Positions 26,681-32,094 of a stretch of DNA of 32,094 bases are shown here, one piece after another. Numbering within the stretch: position 1 is the stretch's first letter; the number at the start of each line of letters is the position of its first letter. Below the pieces are notes generated by a model that was not told where the DNA came from, did no database searches, and saw nothing but the letters and a program-made list of their open reading frames with translations. The DNA is from Gracilaria caudata. Its lineage: Eukaryota; Rhodophyta; Florideophyceae; Gracilariales; Gracilariaceae. The stretch covers positions 1 to 32,094 of the forward strand of contig JASCIV010000207.1 of assembly GCA_030374735.1 (NCBI GenBank), in the 5' to 3' direction. The position numbers were made by a program, and so were the translations under genes.

Positions 26681-26857
26681 TCCAAATATTTCTTATCGGG
26701 GTTCGAGATCCTCATGAACGACACCAACATGGAGTTTGAGACGCTCTGCGTGTACGCCCCCAACGAGGGGTACCATCCCGTTCGCCTTCGAGAACTGGAT
26801 CATCCGAAACGTAGATGGTACTTCGAACCAGTTAATATCAAAGATAGCAGTAGGTAG
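26681..26857 (+). pseudogene. Decayed fragment of the repeat domain found in the 27875 gene
   Basis: One frame reads SKYFLSGFEILMNDTNMEFE, then TLCVYAPNEGYHPV, and stops at 26857. It matches repeat 1 of the downstream gene (VLFMKGSDILMTDPGTEFED, then LCGLAHNEGYYPV). No start codon, second repeat, linker or RRM-like part follows. The frame is preceded by a stop shortly upstream, at about 26653. It is either a broken duplicate or a lone exon of an unrecognised gene. Confidence 0.6.
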
Positions 26858-27874
26858 GCGTGGTTGGGCTTGCTTTTCACACCAGCAGCCACCCTCAAGC
26901 CTTCCTTTTTATACAAATAAAGTATAGAAGAAGGGATCTTCCTAATAATTATATTACCAAGTAATGCCGTTCCAGAAGTATCTAATTTTTTAATTATGAC
27001 GTTATGGTCGCTCTCCAATCTCCTTCAGCATGCGGTCCAACGGCGAACCAACCGCAAACTGCGAAGGTAATTTTGAATCCGATTGGTTGACAGAATTCAT
27101 TTTGATTTGGAAGCTCCGTGTCCACGACGTGACCCGCATTCTACCGTATCTCGTTGTGAGCACAACTCCCACCAATTCTTCTGATCATTTTTGCGACGTA
27201 AGCTCTTGAAATAAATGCTCACCATGTTCTTTGGGTCATGCTTTCCTTTCACGGCTTCAGTACGAAGGTACCCACTCGCCACGTAAGACCCTTTCTCCTC
27301 CGAGTGAAGCATCAGGATTATGAAATACCTAATGTTACCAATCTGGTCATGTACAAAGTCCATTAATTCAATTTGTTTCACTGTCAGAGAGAAATTCTCT
27401 GGCAGAATGACGTGTTAGGAGTTAGAGATTGCAGTTAGTTCAGTCTGAAATAGCTCTTGTATTGTCAGCAAATAGATGATTCTCCTTTTTTCATGATTAA
27501 CAATCGCTTTATCCCTAGTCCTCTCAAGGACACACCATCATAATTTGAATGTACACATTGTCAGCAGACGAGATAACGTGAGCAGCTCTCAACACGCAAT
27601 CATCGAGCGTCCTGAATTGTTATTACGTGTCGTCACTTCCGAAAGAGTATTCAATGGAGGGAGCCTTCGAATTAGTACTTAAGCCAACTGCTCAGGAACC
27701 AGAGCTCTTCACATTTCTCTGGTCGCAGCCCCAACGCGCAAGCCTACATTTGCCAAACATCTTCAACATCTTAGGTATCTTCTGCGTCGTTCTCCATTCT
27801 AATCGCTATATCCTTACAACGGAGCAAAGGGGGCTGCCATACAAGTTTTCTTTCTCAACTCTTCTGTATCTTCT
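26858..27874. other. Intergenic with weak ORFs
   Basis: This holds the promoter of the 27875 gene. On the minus strand a frame from about 27411 to 27097 reads VILPENFSLTVKQIELMDFV, then HDQIGNIRYFIILM and so on (about 105 codons). Its first Met is internal and no domain is recognised; it could be a remnant of an older gene. A 98-codon plus frame at 27627-27923 overlaps the next gene's start and is not supported. Confidence 0.35.
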
Positions 27875-28618
27875 ATGGATCTTGGGCAGGCGGAAATGCA
27901 GACGGATGATGTTTTGTTCATGAAAGGGTCGGACATTTTGATGACTGACCCAGGAACGGAATTTGAGGACCTGTGTGGGTTGGCACACAATGAGGGGTAT
28001 TACCCCGTCAACCATGAACAGTGGCTCAACAGAAACTCGGATGGGAGCTCTGTTCAATGCCCGCCGTCGAGTCCGGGAAATACGGACTCAAATGTTTTCT
28101 TTGTGGACGACTGTGGGGATGTGCTGATGACATTTCCATGGTTGGCTTTCGACTTGGTTAGTCGCATGGCCATGAAGAAGGGCTACAAATCGCAGCCTAT
28201 TTCGAAGTGGTTGCGACGAAACGAGCGAAGGTCGCCGCGATCACCCAGAAGTGCCCGAGGATCGCCCCGGAGTTCCCATTCACCAAGGAGCTCTGGGACG
28301 GGAACAAGCGGGACCAATGGATCTGAAGAACGAATAGCGGGCGTGGCAGGTGGTGTACGTAAACCATCTCGCAGGTTACTATTCACCCATCTGCCGCTCC
28401 GCTTCTTCAGGTCCAACGAACTTGAGGACTTCTTGCGGAAGTATGATGTGGAGCCCACAGAAATCAGAATGATGGGTCAGGGGTTCTGCGAAAGTTTGCA
28501 GAGGGCAGTGGTGAGCTTACAAAGCTCCGAGGATTCGGAGAAAGTAATGAAGAATTTTCGATCTGAATACCCTTACGAAAACATTAGGGTCGTGGAGATG
28601 GACAAGCGGGAGTGAGCT
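27875..28618 (+). CDS. Tandem-repeat, RS-linker, RRM-like protein, unknown family
   Basis: A 246-aa intronless frame. Residues 12-54 and 73-116 are two diverged copies of one ~43-residue unit: V[L/F]F...[G]D[I/V]LMT.P...F..L...A...GY.P....WL.RN. The linker 117-142 is RS-like (RRSPRSPRSARGSPRSSHSP). Residues 166-244 look like a degenerate RRM: RRLLFTHLP as first strand, ELEDFLRKYDVEP helix, TEIRMM strand, RAVVSLQSSEDSEKVMKNF as strand and helix, and ENIRVVEMD as last strand. The aromatic RNP1 residues are not all present. An RNA-related nuclear role is inferred from the RS linker and RRM-like end. The repeat unit is not one I know; conserved GD.LMT and GY.P suggest a small alpha/beta fold. ATG at 27875 is the first in frame. 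Confidence 0.7.
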
Positions 28619-31107
28619 CGTTAGGAACATGGTAGGGGATTCGCATGAGCTTCTTCTACTCCTGGCCTTGTGGTTTTTCCTCGTGGCTTCCCAAGAATTT
28701 GAGTCCAACGAAGTGGATAGCGGTAGCCCATGGTCGATGGTTTGTACAAAAGCATCTTGTAAATTGTGATTGAAAAGACAAAAATGTTCTCTTTTCACCA
28801 AAGTAGGGATGAGAATGTGATGGGAACAATGAAAAACGTATCTTGATAGCGATTGTAGCCAAACGACTCCATTTTGGGAGCTTGTACATACACATTACTT
28901 GATGCCCGAATCGTTTTGATCGCCCAGCTTCATTCTATATCCTGGAGAGCTCTAGCTGAGAGCATAGATTCTCACCAGAAGACTTGCACCAGCCTACATT
29001 ATTCTTGTTACACTTATCAACGCTTGACGCTTCCAATTCTATTGTACATTGATGGGTTTGACCCTCATAAGTTATGTCGGTTATGAGTCATAACCGATAT
29101 CAGTCTTTTGTTTGGTTGACGTTCCGGCGCACTGGAGACCTTGGACATTTGCAAGTGTGTGCTAAGGACCGCTTTTCAATCCAACATAAAGGGTGTGGGC
29201 TCAGAAGCGGTTCACTCTTGGAAAGTATCATGCTTACAGAAGACCCCCGACACTCCTGGTGGAACCATGTTGTTGCAGACTTCCTTACATATGTGAGAGC
29301 TCAGTCCGAGAAATAGTCCTGAAAATGCGTTCAGCAAGCAAAAGAGAAAACAGTTGTGTAGACCTTCTGCGTTACTCTGACCATCAAAAGAAGGACGAGA
29401 CTCGACCTCTCGGAGGATGAGATACGAAGGGTAACTATCACCCAGAAGATCGCGACAAATGGTTCACAATCTCAATGATCTCACGAGTCTTTAAGTACAC
29501 ATCCGTAATGTTAGAATCCCTGTACACAGATAGAGATAAGCGAAAAGCTGGTATTGACTGACTTTGACCACAGTAAGAAGAATGGCGGGGGAAAACTTAT
29601 AGCACATGTGATATAAGTCACGTGCAAGAATATAGCGTTGACATTTGACGCGAGTTTACAACCGTTCCATTCTGGGCACCTCTGTTCCTGATCTCGCTAC
29701 ACGCCGTCTTTCCAACCTCCTCCACGCTCCCGTCATCGATTTTTCCGATCTGGTAGAACATTCGTTATCGCACACAACGTCACGAATCAGAGCGGATCCG
29801 GACTTCCATTCGACGTTTGCTGCTTGCCGTCATCTGGGACCTATCCAGTTGTGCCCATTATTCGATTCTTTCTGAGCCCTCTGCTCCCCCTCTCATTTCC
29901 GCCACAGGAATCGATATTAACAGCTTTTTGATACAAGTAGTCGTCAGCGAGTTGGCCAAGTTCTTGGTCATGGATAACTCACTAAAGCCGTAATCAACCC
30001 GAAACAAAACCGTACAAACGGCGATTGCGAGACCACCATCGCCACTAACGCCCACCTGTCTCAACTACTGTTAGCGCTAGCGCTTCAAGCGACTCGTCCT
30101 TTGTATGCAGTCCGCATATAGCCCTTGCACCGAACGCCAGCGGCTAATCATCTTCCACCTGTCGCTCGCTGGCATTCGCTTCTCATACTACGAGAAACAC
30201 CTCGTTCGTCAGTGGAATGAACAAGAAATGTTCTGGTCGCTCGTCAGCACTGCTTTGATCAGTACGTTATGTTGGCAGACCTTCCTCGTTGGCTCCTGCA
30301 ATCAAAAACGCTCGAGGTTTCGTCATCACAGGAATGTTGAACACGAACTTGTGCACCTGCGTTTCGATGTGACCTATGAGAGCTCGAAGGCGTCACTGGC
30401 GTTCTCCTTTTGACCGAAGTTGACTGAAACCTGAAGCCCGACCGGCGGCCCAGGCGTACTCCTGGTTTGACAGGGATCAAAGTTCGAAATGGTTACTGTG
30501 ATTGGAGCACAGGCCGTGATATGTGATGATGAGACAACTCAAGGCGGTGACCAGGATGAGAGTGTGGCTTCTAGAAAGGTAGTCCTTCTTTCTTGGTGCG
30601 ATTACGACGAAAATGTTGCTGACCGTGCGAGATCTGTTTTGGATATCCTGCATCTATACCTGCCATTGTCCATTTAAGAGAAGAGAAGCGGGACTTCGGC
30701 TTCTTGCAGCAGGAGAGAAGGTCTACACGCCCCAACGGCACAAGGCCCACCATGAGCGCCTTGATTGAAGTGGTGACTGTGCGGTGTACGTTGGTGGTGA
30801 GGAGTTCACACCATATCAAGCTCGGGAAGGATTGAAGAAAGTGCGCGTGGAGGTGGTTGGAACCCAAAGGAGTTATATATGAGTTTAGGGCTGACGGCAG
30901 ACTCAGAGTGAAGCTGATACGGAATGTTTAGGCTGCGGATGCGATGGTGAATGGCATTCTTATTTCCTGGCAAACGTCACTGTGGGTACTCTACTTACAT
31001 CATATTCTCACGACTCTCCTCTTTCCGCCATTTACTTCGCCTTTTCAAGAGACGAGAGCCCTTTTTCACGCACGACACAAATGAGCAGCATCTGAAGTTT
31101 CGGGTTC
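28619..31107. other. 2.5-kb gene-poor region with weak ORFs
   Basis: No gene is supported. Frames of 60-100 codons occur on both strands (for example plus 29645-29875, 30105-30413 and 30489-30677). The one at 30105 reads ERQRLIIFHLSLAGIRFSYY but ends without any domain. At 30677-30890 a plus frame reads LREAGLRLLAAGEKVYTPQR, a stop, then SGDCAVYVGGEEFTPYQ; this looks like eroded coding sequence of unknown origin. Two adjacent palindromes are at 29066-29097. Confidence 0.4.
29066..29097. promoter_or_regulatory. Two adjoining palindromes, one with a TGAGTCA core
   Basis: CATAAGTTATG (29066-29076) is directly followed by a 21-bp perfect palindrome (29077-29097) with 10-base arms TCGGTTATGA / TCATAACCGA around a central G. 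Its centre, TGAGTCA, is the classic bZIP (AP-1/GCN4-type) site. It may be a binding site or a hairpin; no nearby gene start is supported. Confidence 0.45.
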
Positions 31108-31527
31108 ATGGAATTCATCGATTTCAATCACTTTCATGATTGGAACGATTCCATGGAGACGATCAGAACGGCGCTCACTGCAGAACTGCGCTATATGGAT
31201 CTCGTACTTAACAGTACTGGTAAACCATGGATGTACACAAGGGCGTACACGTTTGAAAAGATGAACCCGGCGATGGCCGTGGTAAAACGGTACCGTATTG
31301 CCAATGGATGGCTGGTGATAACTGCCGTGCTTTTGTCTGCGATTCAATTTGTAGCCAACTCGAGAGTGATTCATTTCGATGAAGTGGAGTTTGTGGGGAT
31401 GAAGGAATTGATGGGAGAGGATTGCGTGCATGGACCGCTTGTGACTGATGGTGCTGTTGGGATGGACGTGGATCTTCGAGATGGAGACGGCACTTTGTCA
31501 CAGGAAGCCTTGGTTTCAACCAGTTGA
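31108..31527 (+). CDS. Hypothetical protein, 139 aa
   Basis: An ATG-started frame reading MEFIDFNHFHDWNDSMETIR, then TALTAELRYMDLVLNS, a hydrophobic stretch WLVITAVLLSAIQFVA (about residues 68-83) that could be a membrane segment, and an acidic end (VGMDVDLRDGDGTLSQEA). No known domain. It lies alone in a gene-poor region, and an antisense frame of similar length exists, so it may be a chance ORF. Confidence 0.3.
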   Translation: MEFIDFNHFHDWNDSMETIRTALTAELRYMDLVLNSTGKPWMYTRAYTFEKMNPAMAVVKRYRIANGWLVITAVLLSAIQFVANSRVIHFDEVEFVGMKELMGEDCVHGPLVTDGAVGMDVDLRDGDGTLSQEALVSTS

Positions 31528-32094
31528 AAGTTGAGAAAGAGTGAAGAGAGGAGGCTTGATTACTCTGGAGCCTCCTGCTCTTATCTGGCTGAGTTGATCG
31601 AGCTCCAGGGAGATGGCAAAAGATTGGGGGGAGCTAAAGAGATAGGAGGAGCTGGTATCAATCTCGTCCATCAGGTCGGTGACATGATGTCAATGGCCTG
31701 ACGTTACGTGGAATACATCTCGGACAACTGATTGGCGCAAATATAGAAAAAAAACCGGAAACAAATTGTCTGAGATCCCTTCAATTCGCACGTGTGAGGC
31801 ACGTGTGCGTAATTTCTTCGGCAAAGAGATGTGCAGAATCATTGTCGAAGGTACGTCGAGGGGCGCTGTCGCTCTTTGAGCGCCGTTGTGGCCAACGCTT
31901 GAGTGAATCGTTGATGACGATTGATTGGCTACAATAGTGCTTTAATCATCGTAGCAATCTCACGCATAGAATTCTATTGAACACAAGGCTGCAAGAATGG
32001 GCTTTCCCCGCAAGGCCGACTGTATCATCACCGAATTTGTCTCTGGTACATTTGTAGAGCTCTGGTAACGAAATCCTTGAAATTTTCTTCCCTG
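31528..32094. other. Right edge, no supported gene
   Basis: GCACGTGTG occurs twice within about 20 bp (31789-31810), giving two CACGTG boxes. A short frame at 31997-32068 (MGFPRKADCIITEFVSG) ends close to a possible donor (CTCTG|GTAACG) and could be a first exon of a gene beyond the window. The evidence is thin. Confidence 0.3.

Noticed and set aside
30677..30890. Resemblance of an eroded frame (KVYTPQRHKAHHERLD) to the N-terminus of ALG2-type mannosyltransferases
   Set aside because: Only a short loose pattern; the glycine-rich start of that family is missing and no further part follows.

Overview
The window is nuclear DNA of a eukaryote, not of a bacterium. The supported introns are short (69-89 nt), with GT..AG ends and good branch sites (CTGAC, CTGACTAAC, TACTAAC). 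Genes for Mediator, the spliceosome and nucleotide-excision repair are present, and one translation starts in a strong Kozak context. The ribose-5-phosphate isomerase carries a plastid-type N-terminal extension, so the host is probably photosynthetic. Intron-poor, compact genes plus a TIR-NB-ARC-WD40 receptor would suit a red alga, but that assignment is inference.

Layout. 1-1363: 3' end of a Ty3/gypsy chromodomain retrotransposon (integrase C-terminus with chromodomain, an extra frameshifted ORF, polypurine tract, 3' LTR). 1364-16671: dense housekeeping DNA. In order it holds a small two-exon gene, a DUF493/YbeD-like protein (-), MED20 with a 14-nt coding first exon (-), a MYSM1/MPND-like JAMM protease (-) head-to-head with plastid ribose-5-phosphate isomerase (+) across a very CG-rich spacer, a secreted Cys-rich protein with a second exon (+), an EEF2KMT/FAM86-like methyltransferase (-), U1A/U2B'' (-) head-to-head with a zinc-knuckle DDB2 (+), and a large disordered protein of unknown function (-).

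17.7-26.3 kb is an immune-receptor island: an intact 1286-codon TIR-NB-ARC-WD40 gene at 20071-23931, flanked by two broken relatives. The upstream one (18523-19633) fuses the first codons of the TIR exon to the last WD40 blades. The downstream one (about 24145-24735) is a 5'-truncated WD40 tail. A dispersed repeat occurs in direct orientation on both sides (17760-17831 and 26142-26249). A 1.09-kb TA-flanked terminal-inverted-repeat element sits at 24878-25971.

26.6-32.1 kb is gene-poor. The one convincing gene (27875-28618) encodes two copies of an undescribed ~43-aa repeat, an RS-like linker and an RRM-like C-terminus. A decayed fragment of the same repeat lies 1.1 kb upstream. The rest holds only weak ORFs.

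The housekeeping genes do not form an operon; they are ordinary neighbours, two pairs of which share divergent promoters. The most interesting system is the receptor cluster. Its WD40 blades are nearly identical, differ mainly at a few surface-type positions and are surrounded by broken copies of the same blades, which resembles the fast-evolving HNWD receptors of fungi.
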